Origin: Faecalibacterium langellae
Lineage (GTDB): Bacteria; Bacillota; Clostridia; Oscillospirales; Ruminococcaceae
Assembly: GCF_002549775.1 (NCBI RefSeq)
Contig: NZ_NMTR01000021.1
Span: 806,001-870,000 of the forward strand
Direction of reading: 5' to 3'
Length of the DNA: 64,000 nt
Shown here: piece by piece, positions 41,296-49,173 of the stretch
Layout of the letters: the number at the start of each line of letters is the position of its first letter
How positions within the stretch are numbered: the first letter of the stretch is position 1
Notes under the pieces: model-generated
Databases searched by the model: none
What the model was told of the DNA's origin: nothing
What the model saw: only the letters and a program-made list of their open reading frames with translations
Translations under genes and position numbers: made by a program

Positions 41296-41829
41296 TCAGG
41301 CATGCAGCGCCGCGCGGATCTCGCCAAGATCGCGTGCAAAGCAGATGCCCTGCTGCCGCTCTGGCGAGGAAAGCCCCTTGCGGATCATCTCTGCCAGCAG
41401 CGCTTTCAGGCCGCTGTAGTAGCCGTTCAGATCATACAGGATGCAGGGGGCGTCCAGCTGGCCCAGCGACACCTTGCTCATCACCTCAGCGATCTCCTCC
41501 AATGTGCCGGTGCCGCCGGGGAATGCGATGAACGCATCGCCCAGCTCGATCATTTTTGTTTTGCGCTCGGTCATGTCCTTTGTCACGATCAGCTGTGTCA
41601 GGCCGTCGTGCTGCAGCTCCCGGTCCACAAAGAACTGCGGCTCCACGCCGGTCACTTCGCCGCCCGCTGCCAGCACGCTTTCCGCCAGCGTGCCCATCAG
41701 CCCGCTGCGGGAGCCGCCGTAGACCAGCGCGTTGCCGCTTTGGCCGATCCAGCTGCCCAGCTCCTGCACAGCCTGCTTCAGGGCAGGGTCGCTGCCCTCA
41801 TTGGCCCCAAGATATACGGTGATCTTCAT
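41296..41829 (-). CDS. LOG family nucleotide 5'-monophosphate phosphoribohydrolase
   Basis: 177 residues. The family hydrolyses the ribose-base bond of modified or unmodified nucleoside monophosphates (first known from cytokinin activation in plants). The signature PGGTGTLEE (about residues 105-113) and the upstream GGSRSGLMG are present, in a Rossmann-like fold with MKITVYLGANEG at the start. GGGGAG lies before the ATG. The physiological substrate in bacteria of this type is unclear. Confidence 0.92.
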   Translation of the reverse strand: MKITVYLGANEGSDPALKQAVQELGSWIGQSGNALVYGGSRSGLMGTLAESVLAAGGEVTGVEPQFFVDRELQHDGLTQLIVTKDMTERKTKMIELGDAFIAFPGGTGTLEEIAEVMSKVSLGQLDAPCILYDLNGYYSGLKALLAEMIRKGLSSPERQQGICFARDLGEIRAALHA

Positions 41830-41899
41830 CGTTTTTCTCCCCTTTCACTTTGAACTGATTATAGCACATCTGCCCCAAAACGCAAAGCGCCGCCCGCTC

Positions 41900-41928
41900 T
41901 TGACAGGCAGACCGTGCCGGTATATCAT
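41900..41928 (+). promoter_or_regulatory. Promoter of the merR-type gene
   Basis: TTGACA (41900-41905), 17-nt spacer, TATCAT (41923-41928). Confidence 0.75.
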
Positions 41929-41965
41929 AATTGTGATGTCTGGTTTTTACAAAGGAGGATGCCCC

Positions 41966-42421
41966 ATGCCCTACACCGTTGGAGAAATGGCAAAAATGCT
42001 GGATGTTCCCGCATCCACCCTGCGCTACTATGATAAAGAAGGTCTGCTGCCCTTTGTGGCGCGTTCCTCCGGCGGAATCCGGCTGTTTCAGGATTCCGAC
42101 CTGGAATGGCTGCGGGTGATCGGCTGCATGAAAAAAGCCGGCATGTCCATCAAGGACATCCGGCAGTACATTGAACTGGCCATGCAGGGCAACGACACCA
42201 TTGACACGCGGCTTGCCATGTTCCGCCACCAGCGCGAAGTGCTGGAAGCCCAGATGGCAGAGCTGCAGCACACCATGAGCATGGTGGACTACAAGTGCTG
42301 GTATTACGAAACGGCGCAGGCCACCGGCACCATCGACACGCCGAAGTATATGCCGCTGGAGCAGATCCCAGAGCAGTTCCGCGTCATCCGGCAGGAACTG
42401 CAGAAAATGCCGGAGAAGTAA
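41966..42421 (+). CDS. MerR family transcriptional regulator
   Basis: 151 residues. The N-terminal winged helix (MPYTVGEMAKMLDVPASTLRYYDKEGLLP...SGGIRLF) is the MerR DNA-binding domain; a coiled-coil dimer helix spans about 80-115. The C-terminus has two aromatic residues and one Cys (YKCWYYET) but no metal-site cysteine pair, so a metal ligand is not indicated. GGAGG lies 7-8 nt before the ATG. It may regulate itself or nearby genes; the LOG gene starts back-to-back with it. The ligand is unknown. Confidence 0.9.
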   Translation: MPYTVGEMAKMLDVPASTLRYYDKEGLLPFVARSSGGIRLFQDSDLEWLRVIGCMKKAGMSIKDIRQYIELAMQGNDTIDTRLAMFRHQREVLEAQMAELQHTMSMVDYKCWYYETAQATGTIDTPKYMPLEQIPEQFRVIRQELQKMPEK

Positions 42422-42442
42422 GACCCTCTCCGTTTCGTTCCT

Positions 42443-43015
42443 TTATACGCCCCACAATATGACACCCAACACCGCAGAAAGCACGATCATCCCGATGGGA
42501 GACGGCGCTTTCTGCGTTTTCTTTTTGTAGAGCAGATGTATTGCCCACAAAAGTGCAAATACAAAGATGGAACGTCCATCCGGCGCAAAGCCGCCCGCAA
42601 GACTCTGGAAGCCGCCCAGCGTCGAAAGCGCCATGGTGATGGCCGTGGCAAGGATCATGGCCACCACGCAGGGCCGCACCCCGGAGAGGATGGCTTCCAC
42701 AGCCGGGTATTTCAGCAGGCTTTTCAGTGCCGCCGCGATCAGCAGGATGATGCCAAAGGACGGCAGCACCACCCCCAGCGTCGCGCACAGCGCCCCGGCA
42801 AAGCCTGCCTGCGAGGAGCCAATGAAAGTTGCCATGTTCACCGCCAGCGGCCCGGGCGTGGACTCCGACACTGCAATGAAGCTGAGGAACTCCGCTTCAG
42901 TCAGCCAGCCGTGGCCCAGCACTACCTCCCGCACCAGCGAGATCATGCCATAGCCGCCGCCGAAAGACAGCGTACCGATCATGAGAAAGTTGAGAAACAG
43001 TTCCAGACAGATCAT
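42443..43015 (-). CDS. Chromate transporter family protein, second half-size subunit
   Basis: 190 residues, about six membrane helices. It is a single CHR domain with GTLSFGGGYGMISLVREVV and ESTPGPLAVNMATFIG, the FGGG and STPGP motifs of the family. The ATG overlaps the stop of the partner gene by four bases (ATGA). Paired half-size CHR proteins act together as one transporter; chromate efflux is documented for some, while the native substrate in anaerobes is often unknown. Confidence 0.9.
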   Translation of the reverse strand: MICLELFLNFLMIGTLSFGGGYGMISLVREVVLGHGWLTEAEFLSFIAVSESTPGPLAVNMATFIGSSQAGFAGALCATLGVVLPSFGIILLIAAALKSLLKYPAVEAILSGVRPCVVAMILATAITMALSTLGGFQSLAGGFAPDGRSIFVFALLWAIHLLYKKKTQKAPSPIGMIVLSAVLGVILWGV

Positions 43016-43584
43016 GCGCGCTTGCCCCCTTTCCGCAGCTGCCGTACAAGGTACACCGCCAGCCCGGCGGCCCCGCTGAGCAGGATGTAGAAGATGGACG
43101 AGAAGGACACCGCCAGCACCGAGCAGCTCACCATGGCCGCCACGACCGCCGCCAGCACCAGCAGGTTGAAGGGAGTGCGTTCCAGATTTTTCAGCATCTT
43201 CAGCCCCGCCGAAAGGATCAGATAGATCACACAGGCCTGGATGCCCCGGAAGGCGCTTGCCACCACCGAGAGCGCCAGAAACTGGTCGAAGAACAGCGAG
43301 ATGATGTAGATGACTGCAAACGACGGGATGCACACGGCCAGCGTGGAGGCTGCCGCGCCAGAAAAGCCGCCGATCTTGTAGCCGATGTAAGTGGCGCTGT
43401 TCACCGCCATGGGGCCCGGGGTGGACTCGGCAATGGCGACCATATCCAGAAATTCTTCCCGGCTCACCCACTGCTTCTGCTCCACAAATTCGTGCTCCAG
43501 CAGGGCCACCATGGCGTAGCCGCCGCCAAAGGTGAACGAGCCGATCTTGAAAAATGTCGTAAAAAGCTCTTTTGTCTTTGACAT
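43012..43584 (-). CDS. Chromate transporter family protein, first half-size subunit
   Basis: 190 residues, about six membrane helices, one CHR domain: FFKIGSFTFGGGYAMVALLEHEFV and AIAESTPGPMAVNSATYIGYKIGG. It is similar to its neighbour in motif spacing, so the pair arose by duplication and probably forms an antiparallel heterodimer. AAGGGTGGAAGGGT lies before the ATG. It is divergent from the aspartate-dehydrogenase-like gene. Confidence 0.9.
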   Translation of the reverse strand: MSKTKELFTTFFKIGSFTFGGGYAMVALLEHEFVEQKQWVSREEFLDMVAIAESTPGPMAVNSATYIGYKIGGFSGAAASTLAVCIPSFAVIYIISLFFDQFLALSVVASAFRGIQACVIYLILSAGLKMLKNLERTPFNLLVLAAVVAAMVSCSVLAVSFSSIFYILLSGAAGLAVYLVRQLRKGGKRA

Positions 43585-43632
43585 ACCCTTCCACCCTTCT
43601 TTCGCTTCATTATATCATTTTTCCAGCTTCTA

Positions 43633-43641
43633 TGGTATACT
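43633..43641 (+). promoter_or_regulatory. Extended -10 promoter of the two-dehydrogenase operon
   Basis: TGGTATACT, about 65 nt upstream of the ATG at 43704; no good -35 box. Confidence 0.5.
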
Positions 43642-43703
43642 TTAAAAAAGGAATATGCTGCTTTCTTTGGAAAAAGCAGAAAAAAGGAGTTTAGGATACG
43701 GAT

Positions 43704-44504
43704 ATGAAAACAAAATTTGGCATCGTGGGCTGCGGCTTTCTGGGCAACATCGTGGCCGACGCATGGAAGAACGGCCTGCTGCCGGACTATGAGTTGGTGG
43801 GCGTCACCAGCCGCACCCGCGCTTCGGCCGAAAAGACTGCTGCCACCGTGGGCTGCGCCGTCTGCGACGATGTGGACGCCCTGCTGGCACTGGAGCCGGA
43901 GTACATCGTGGAGACCGCTTCCGTCGAAGCCGTGCGCGCCATGGCCATCCCCGTGCTGAAAAAGGGTGTGAACCTCGTCATCATCTCCATCGGTGCCTTT
44001 GCAGACCTTGATTTCTATGCCGATGTCAAGGCTGCTGCCGTGGAAGGCGGGGCCAAGGTGCATCTGGCCAGCGGTGCCATCGGCGGCTTTGACGTGCTGC
44101 AGACCGTCACCCTGATGGCCGAAGCGCAGCACCTGGCCGAGACCGCCGGCATCGAGACCCACACCGGTGCCAAGGGCTTCCGCAACACGCCCGTGTGGGC
44201 AGACCACCTGCTGACCGACACCGAAAAGACCACCGTCTTCACCGGCAATGCCAAGCAGGCCATTGCCACCTTCCCCCGCCGCGTGAATGTGGCTGTGGCC
44301 ACCTCGCTGGCCACCACCGGCCCGGACATCACCGGCGTGACCATGCACTCGGTGCCCGGCTGGGTGGGCGACGACCACTGCATCACCGCCGAGATCGAGG
44401 GCGTGAAGGCCACTGTGGACATCTGCTCCTCCACCAGCGCCATCGCCGGCTGGAGCGTGGTGGCCCTGCTGCGCAACCTGGCCTCCCCGGTCTGCTTCTA
44501 TTAA
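43704..44504 (+). CDS. Aspartate dehydrogenase-like protein (NadX/DUF108 type)
   Basis: 266 residues. Rossmann domain with GIVGCGFLGNIVADAW (about 6-21), then the DUF108 catalytic region with IISIGAFAD and HLASGAIGGFDVLQTV; DDHCITAEIEG is near the C-terminus. Family members oxidise L-aspartate to iminoaspartate with NAD(P), sometimes feeding NAD synthesis. No nadA or nadC is adjacent; a 2-hydroxyacid dehydrogenase follows 15 nt later in the same operon. A catabolic or amino-acid-recycling role is possible. AAAAAGGAG precedes the ATG by about 14 nt. Confidence 0.85.
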   Translation: MKTKFGIVGCGFLGNIVADAWKNGLLPDYELVGVTSRTRASAEKTAATVGCAVCDDVDALLALEPEYIVETASVEAVRAMAIPVLKKGVNLVIISIGAFADLDFYADVKAAAVEGGAKVHLASGAIGGFDVLQTVTLMAEAQHLAETAGIETHTGAKGFRNTPVWADHLLTDTEKTTVFTGNAKQAIATFPRRVNVAVATSLATTGPDITGVTMHSVPGWVGDDHCITAEIEGVKATVDICSSTSAIAGWSVVALLRNLASPVCFY

Positions 44505-44519
44505 AGGAGGTGCCTTGTG

Positions 44520-45419
44520 ATGTTTGAAAAGCTGGTTGCCATTGAGCCCGTCAGCCTGATTCCCTCTGCCGAGGAAGAACTGCACGCCTACGCAAAGGAA
44601 GTCGTGCTCTACCCCGACATCCCCGCCGACGAGGACGAGATCGTCCGCCGCATCGGGGACGCCGACGCGGTGCTGCTGAGCTACACCTCCCGCATGGGCA
44701 AGAGCGTCATTGAGCGCTGCCCGAACATCCGCTACATCGGCATGTGCTGCAGCCTTTACTCCGAGGAAAGCGCCAATGTGGACATCGCCTACGCCCGCAC
44801 CCGGGGCATCCAGGTGCTGGGCATCCGGGATTACGGCGACCGCGGCGTGGTGGAGTATGTGCTGCACGAGCTGACCGGCCTGCTGCACGGCTTCGGGATG
44901 CCCATGCTGCGGGACGAGCCGGTGGAGATCACCGGGCTGAAGGTGGGCATCGTGGGCCTGGGCGTGTCCGGCCGGATGATCGCCGATGCGCTGCAGTTCA
45001 TGGGTGCGGATATCAGCTATTACAGCCGCAGCCGCAAGCCGGACGCCGAAGCTGCCGGCATGGCCTACAAGCCGCTGGCCCAGCTGCTGGCCGAGAGCGA
45101 AGTGGTGTTCACCTGCCTGAACAAGAACGTGCTGCTGCTGGGCCGTGAGGAGTTCGCCCAGCTGGGCGCAGGCAAAGTGTTGTTCAACACCTCCATCGGC
45201 CCGGGCTTTGATTCTGCAGCACTGGAAGACTGGCTCACCCTGCCGGGCACCCACTTCTTCTGCGACACCCGCGCCGCCGCCGGGCCTGTCAGCGAGGGGT
45301 TCTTTGAAAAAGAGAACGTCCACTGCGCGAATGTCTCCGCAGGCCGCACCAAACAGGCCTTTGTGCTGCTGAGCCAGAAGGTGCTGGCGAACATCCGCAC
45401 CGCCTTGCACGAGGGCTGA
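44520..45419 (+). CDS. D-isomer-specific 2-hydroxyacid dehydrogenase family protein
   Basis: 299 residues from ATG 44520 (GGAGG 9 nt upstream; the GTG at 44517 is nearly as good). An NAD-binding domain is inserted within the catalytic domain: GLKVGIVGLGVSGRMIADALQFMGADISYYSRSRKP (Rossmann GxGxxG). The catalytic Arg/Glu/His triad is not fully conserved: the expected C-terminal H-x-x-x-x-T region reads HFFCDTRAAAGP. The N-terminal lid is short. The substrate is unknown. Its pairing with the aspartate-dehydrogenase-like gene suggests a shared pathway. Confidence 0.82.
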   Translation: MFEKLVAIEPVSLIPSAEEELHAYAKEVVLYPDIPADEDEIVRRIGDADAVLLSYTSRMGKSVIERCPNIRYIGMCCSLYSEESANVDIAYARTRGIQVLGIRDYGDRGVVEYVLHELTGLLHGFGMPMLRDEPVEITGLKVGIVGLGVSGRMIADALQFMGADISYYSRSRKPDAEAAGMAYKPLAQLLAESEVVFTCLNKNVLLLGREEFAQLGAGKVLFNTSIGPGFDSAALEDWLTLPGTHFFCDTRAAAGPVSEGFFEKENVHCANVSAGRTKQAFVLLSQKVLANIRTALHEG

Positions 45420-45504
45420 GTCCCCGCCCGGTCCGCCGCAACGATTTTTAACAAGAAAGCCGAATTTCCGCCAAGAAAAGTTGGTCGCGTATTCATTGAT
45501 TTCG

Positions 45505-45513
45505 TGCTATACT
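45505..45513 (+). promoter_or_regulatory. Extended -10 promoter of the acyltransferase gene
   Basis: TGCTATACT, about 33 nt upstream of the ATG at 45546; no good -35 box. Confidence 0.5.
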
Positions 45514-45545
45514 ATGTTAAAAATCATTGCAAAGGTGGGAATAAT

Positions 45546-46637
45546 ATGAGTTCCTCGCGAAAACCCTATCTAGATAACATCCGCTGGGCGACTGTCGTCC
45601 TTGTTGTGATCTACCATGTGATCTACATGTTCAACGGCGTGCAGCCCTTTGGCGTCATCGGACCGTTTCGGGAGCATCAGTTCCAGGATGGTTTCCTGTA
45701 TCTGGTCTACCCCTGGTTCATGGCACTGCTGTTCGTTGTGTCGGGCATGAGCGCGCGGTACTGCCTGCAAAGCCACACCACGAAGCAGTTTTTGAAGGAC
45801 AAAACGCGCAAGCTGCTGGTCCCGTCCACGATCGGCTTGTTCGTGTTCCAGTGGATCCTCGGCCTTTACAACGTAAAAATTGGCGGCGGCGTGGACTTTT
45901 CCGCCATCCCGAAGCCGGTGCTGTATCTGATTGCGGTGCTGTCCGGCGTGGGGCCGCTGTGGTACATCCAGATGCTCTGGCTGTTCTCTGTGCTCTTGCT
46001 GGCCGTGCGGAAAATGGAAAAAGACCGGTTCTGGAACTTCTGTTCCAAGGCACCGGTCTGGAGCATCGCACTGCTGGTGATCGTTGTTTATGGCTCTGCG
46101 CAGGTGCTGAACACCCCCGTCGTTACGGTATATCGGTTCGGCATCTACGGGTTCAGCTTCTTCGCCGGGTATTTCCTGTTCTCCCACGATGAAGTCATGG
46201 AGCGGCTGTGCAAGTGGTGGTGGATGTTTGATTTAGCGGCGGCTGTGCTTGGCATCTCGTACACCCTGCGCTATTTGGGCGAGAACTACGCCGTTGCGCC
46301 CGTGCTGAACAATATCCATGCCTGCGCCTACTGCTGGTTTGCCATCCTGGGCATCCTCACGACCATGAAACACTATGCCGACACCGCAAACAGCTTCACC
46401 CGCTGGATGGCAAGCCAGTCGTGGGGGCTCTACATCTTCCATTACCTGCCCATTGCAGTGATTGCGTGCGGACTGCGCGAGCACGCCCCGAACGCCCCGG
46501 AAGTGCTGGTTTACCTGCTCGTGGGCATCGGTGCCTTTGCGGGCGCGTACCTGCTGAATGCACTGATCAGCCGGATCCCCGTTCTGCGCTGGTGCGTTCT
46601 CGGGCTGCGAAAGGAGAAAGAACGTGTTCAAGGATAA
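45546..46637 (+). CDS. Membrane acyltransferase (acyltransferase 3 family)
   Basis: 363 residues, ten or so membrane helices. These proteins acylate extracytoplasmic sugars or lipids using cytoplasmic acyl donors. The N-terminal RKPYLDNIRWATVVLVVIYH contains the family R/D-x-x-R and helix-1 His, and the second helix shows FVVSGMSARY. The start ATG at 45546 has AAAGGTGGG upstream. The last 14 bases overlap the next gene, an XRE-AbrB regulator, so the two form an operon. It begins an accessory region of lower G+C. The target sugar is unknown. Confidence 0.85.
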   Translation: MSSSRKPYLDNIRWATVVLVVIYHVIYMFNGVQPFGVIGPFREHQFQDGFLYLVYPWFMALLFVVSGMSARYCLQSHTTKQFLKDKTRKLLVPSTIGLFVFQWILGLYNVKIGGGVDFSAIPKPVLYLIAVLSGVGPLWYIQMLWLFSVLLLAVRKMEKDRFWNFCSKAPVWSIALLVIVVYGSAQVLNTPVVTVYRFGIYGFSFFAGYFLFSHDEVMERLCKWWWMFDLAAAVLGISYTLRYLGENYAVAPVLNNIHACAYCWFAILGILTTMKHYADTANSFTRWMASQSWGLYIFHYLPIAVIACGLREHAPNAPEVLVYLLVGIGAFAGAYLLNALISRIPVLRWCVLGLRKEKERVQG

Positions 46638-47067
46638 TCTCATCTCGCTCCGCAGGGCAAACGGCCTTTCGCAGGACGAGCTGGCCGAAAAGATCGGCGT
46701 GACCCGCCAGACCCTTTCAAAGTATGAGACTGGGGAATCGCTGCCAGACATCGAACGGTGCAAACAGCTGGCGGATATTTTCGGCGTTTCCATGGATGAT
46801 CTGGTGAACTACGAGAAAACCGACCGGGAAAACATGGGGTTGGAAGTGCCGCCCAAAGGCAAACACATTTTCGGCATGGTAAAGGTGGGCGACAAAGGGC
46901 AGATCGTTATCCCTGCCAATGCGCGGAAAATTTTTGACATCCAGCCGGGCGACAATCTGTTGATTTTGGGCGATGAGGAGCAAGGCATCGCCATCCTCAA
47001 AGAGAAAAAGTTTCTGGAACAGCTCCGGCTGATGGAGCAGATGCGGCACATGGGATCCGGTGAATGA
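46624..47067 (+). CDS. XRE-family HTH regulator fused to an AbrB/SpoVT domain
   Basis: 147 residues. The N-terminal Cro/cI-type HTH (about 6-62; LISLRRANGLSQDELAEKIGVTRQTLSKYETG) is joined by a short linker to a swapped-hairpin AbrB domain (about 83-128; VKVGDKGQIVIPANARKIFDIQPGDNLLILGD). Both halves bind DNA in their own families, so the product may bridge or combine two sites. The start is GTG at 46624 with AAAGGAG upstream, inside the end of the acyltransferase gene. It likely regulates its own operon. Confidence 0.88.
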   Translation: MFKDNLISLRRANGLSQDELAEKIGVTRQTLSKYETGESLPDIERCKQLADIFGVSMDDLVNYEKTDRENMGLEVPPKGKHIFGMVKVGDKGQIVIPANARKIFDIQPGDNLLILGDEEQGIAILKEKKFLEQLRLMEQMRHMGSGE

Positions 47068-47121
47068 TCGACCGCCGCGGAAATGCTTTCTCAAAAGAAA
47101 CTGCCATTAAAATCAAGTTCT

Positions 47122-47170
47122 AAAAATGCCGTGCTGCCTTTGGAAAGCTCCATTGACAGCACGGCATTTT
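47122..47170 (+). terminator. Terminator after the XRE-AbrB gene
   Basis: AAATGCCGTGCTG pairs with CAGCACGGCATTTT. Confidence 0.85.
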
Positions 47171-47171
47171 G

Positions 47172-47201
47172 CAGCTTACCCCCTGATTTTTACAGCTTAC
47201 C
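47172..47201 (+). promoter_or_regulatory. Direct-repeat operator for the LytTR regulator
   Basis: CAGCTTACC (47172-47180) is repeated exactly at 47193-47201 with a 12-nt spacer. LytTR proteins bind 9-bp direct repeats with 12-nt spacers, so both length and spacing match. The second copy ends 10 bases before the -35 position of the LytTR gene's own promoter, whose -35 is poor, as in activator-dependent promoters. Confidence 0.7.
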
Positions 47202-47231
47202 GCTCCCATCATGGTGCATCCGGGCTTTCTA

Positions 47232-47240
47232 TGCTATAGT
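47232..47240 (+). promoter_or_regulatory. Extended -10 promoter of the LytTR-DUF3021 operon
   Basis: TGCTATAGT, 25 nt before the ATG at 47265. The -35 position (TGGTGC) is weak. Confidence 0.6.
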
Positions 47241-47264
47241 ATTTTCAGAGGGAGGAGGGACGAC

Positions 47265-47702
47265 ATGAAATTGACCGTTGAACAAGTCACGACCGAAACG
47301 CCAGAAGAAGTGCTGATCCGCTGCCACGACCCCGAAGAACCGTGGGTCAGTGAGGTGCAGAACATTGCCGCTGGGCAGATCACGGTGAATGGCGTTCTGG
47401 ATGGAAAGATGTGCCGCTTGAAGCTCGGTGACATCTACTATTTTGAAGTGGTAGAGGGAAACTCGTTTCTGTACTGCCAGAAAGAAGTGTTCTCCTGCAA
47501 ACAGAAGCTCTATGAATTTGAAGCGCTGTGCATCGGCACGATGTTGTTCCGATGCAGCAAGTCCATGATTTTGAATGCCGGAAAAATTGATTCTATTCTC
47601 CCTTCCCTTTCCGGCCGCTTTGAAGCGGTGCTGGACAACGGCGAAAAGGTCATGATTTCCCGGCAATATGTCAGTGCCCTGAAACGGCTGCTGGGGCGAT
47701 AA
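47265..47702 (+). CDS. LytTR-domain transcriptional regulator without receiver
   Basis: 145 residues. There is no phospho-acceptor domain; an about 40-residue N-terminal extension precedes the LytTR DNA-binding domain (about 45-145), with DIYYFEVVEGNSFLYCQKEVF and MISRQYVSALKRLLG. GGAGGAGGG lies 6 nt before the ATG. The following gene encodes a DUF3021 membrane protein. The pair matches the LytTR regulatory systems of streptococci (HdrRM, BrsRM), where the membrane protein holds the regulator inactive and the regulator activates its own operon through direct repeats. Confidence 0.9.
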   Translation: MKLTVEQVTTETPEEVLIRCHDPEEPWVSEVQNIAAGQITVNGVLDGKMCRLKLGDIYYFEVVEGNSFLYCQKEVFSCKQKLYEFEALCIGTMLFRCSKSMILNAGKIDSILPSLSGRFEAVLDNGEKVMISRQYVSALKRLLGR

Positions 47703-47712
47703 GGAGGAGCGT

Positions 47713-48162
47713 ATGAAAAAAATCGAATTCTGGCTGCATCGGTTTGTGTTTGTCTACGGCCTTGTCATGCTCATCACCTTTTTCATGTGCCTGTTGTTCA
47801 ACCCCACCAGCGAGCTGCCGGTCGTCCGCTTTTTTGGCCGCTGCATCCTGCTGACGCTGGTGAGCATGGCCACGCTCATCGTATATGCTTCCAGTGAAGA
47901 ACTGACAAACCGGGCGTGGTGGTTCCGCACCATCCTGCACGCGGCTTTCCTGGAAGCGATACTGCTTCCACTCGCCCATAGCTGGGGCTTTTGGTACAAT
48001 GCGCTGGATGGCGTGATCTACGGCTCGTTTATTCTGGCTGCGAAGATTCTGTGGCATCTGATCGACTTCGGGCAGAGCTTCTACACCGCCACGCAGCTGA
48101 ATGAACAGATCCGGCAGAGAAAGCTGGAAGAACGCAACAAGGAGGACGCCGCAAATGGCTAA
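47713..48162 (+). CDS. DUF3021 membrane protein, probable inhibitor of the LytTR regulator
   Basis: 149 residues, four membrane helices (about 10-30, 42-62, 74-94 and 100-120) and a charged C-terminal helix (QIRQRKLEERNKEDAANG). It is the usual partner of receiver-less LytTR proteins. AAGGAGG lies 5-6 nt before the ATG, 10 nt after the LytTR stop. By analogy it is a membrane-bound anti-activator responding to an unknown signal. The last codons overlap the start of a small zinc-ribbon gene by 8 nt. Confidence 0.85.
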   Translation: MKKIEFWLHRFVFVYGLVMLITFFMCLLFNPTSELPVVRFFGRCILLTLVSMATLIVYASSEELTNRAWWFRTILHAAFLEAILLPLAHSWGFWYNALDGVIYGSFILAAKILWHLIDFGQSFYTATQLNEQIRQRKLEERNKEDAANG

Positions 48163-48328
48163 AACGGATTGGATACGATGCCCGAAGTGCGGCAGCAAAA
48201 CGCGCACGATGATTCGGGAGCATACGGTGCTGGAAGATTTTCCGCTGTTTTGCCCCAAATGCAAATACACCTGCGTGATTCGCTTCAAAGACGGAAAAAT
48301 GGAAGAAACCGTGCCGGAAAAGGCATAA
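48155..48328 (+). CDS. Small Cys-rich zinc-ribbon protein (KTR type)
   Basis: 57 residues. Two CPxC pairs (WIRCPKCGSKTR and FCPKCKYT) form a zinc ribbon; the KTR motif after the first pair gives the family its name (cysteine-rich KTR, often carried by Tn916-like conjugative transposons). AAGGAGG lies 9-10 nt before the ATG, inside the DUF3021 gene. The function is unknown. Its presence supports a mobile origin of this gene group. Confidence 0.85.
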   Translation: MAKTDWIRCPKCGSKTRTMIREHTVLEDFPLFCPKCKYTCVIRFKDGKMEETVPEKA

Positions 48329-48346
48329 AGTTGGGAGGAAGCTTCG

Positions 48347-49087
48347 ATGGAATATATCCGCATTACAAAAGAAAACATCGACAAGGAACACATCTGCTGT
48401 GCCATGTCCGACAAGCAGAGCCTTGCCAAAAAAGAATGGCTCAAGCAGCGGTTTGACGAGGGCCTTGTTTTCTACCGCAGCGTAGAGCGCGGCAAGTGCT
48501 TTATTGAATACATCCCGGCAGAAAATGCTTGGGTGCCCATTGAAGCAGACGGCTGGCTGTACATCGACTGCCTGTGGGTTTCCGGCTCCATGAAGGGCCA
48601 CGGATATTCCAACGATCTGCTCTCCGAGTGCATCCGGGATGCCAAGACGCAGGGCCGGAAAGGACTGTGCATCCTGTCCGCCGAGGGCCGGAAGCGGGAG
48701 TTTCTGGGCGACCCGAAATTTCTGGCACATCAGGGCTTTGTATCTGCGGATGTTTCAGACTGCGGCATCAACCTGATGGCTCTGCCGCTTATGCCGGATG
48801 CCGAACTGCCGAAATTCAAATCCTGCGCAAAGCACCCCAAGATGGACGAGGACGGTTTTGTGCTTTACTACACCGATCAATGCCCCTTTACAGCTTACTG
48901 GGTGCCGAAAGTGCAGGAAACGGCGCAGGCACACAACATTCCGCTCAAGGTGGTTCATATCACCGACAAAGAAACCGCGCGGAACCTGCCTGCACCTGTC
49001 ACCACCTACGCACTGTTCCGGGACGGAAAATTTGTGATGCAGGGCATCCAGTCGGACAAGAAATTTTTGAAATTGGCAGCAGAATAA
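48347..49087 (+). CDS. GNAT acetyltransferase with C-terminal YoaP-like domain
   Basis: 246 residues. The N-terminal GNAT fold (about 1-155) has the acetyl-CoA loop in LWVSGSMKGHGYSNDLLSECI; the C-terminal part (about 185-246), with YYTDQCPFTAYWVPKVQ, resembles the YoaP/thioredoxin-like domain found fused to GNATs in Bacillota. A CPF motif could be redox-active. GGGAGGAAG precedes the ATG by about 8 nt. It probably belongs to the LytTR operon. The substrate is unknown. Confidence 0.85.
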   Translation: MEYIRITKENIDKEHICCAMSDKQSLAKKEWLKQRFDEGLVFYRSVERGKCFIEYIPAENAWVPIEADGWLYIDCLWVSGSMKGHGYSNDLLSECIRDAKTQGRKGLCILSAEGRKREFLGDPKFLAHQGFVSADVSDCGINLMALPLMPDAELPKFKSCAKHPKMDEDGFVLYYTDQCPFTAYWVPKVQETAQAHNIPLKVVHITDKETARNLPAPVTTYALFRDGKFVMQGIQSDKKFLKLAAE

Positions 49088-49115
49088 TGGAATCAAGCAA
49101 GACGCCAGATGCTTA

Positions 49116-49160
49116 GACGCAGTGCAGCCCATGGAATTGGGGTGCGCTACGTTTTTATTT
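49116..49160 (+). terminator. Weak terminator-like hairpin after the GNAT-YoaP gene
   Basis: GCAGCCC and GGGGTGC pair imperfectly, followed by TTTTTATTTT. The CCAGATGCTTAGACGCAG stretch here resembles the CCAGACGCAAAGACGCAG stretch after the next gene. Confidence 0.4.
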
Positions 49161-49173
49161 TGGAGGATCTTAT

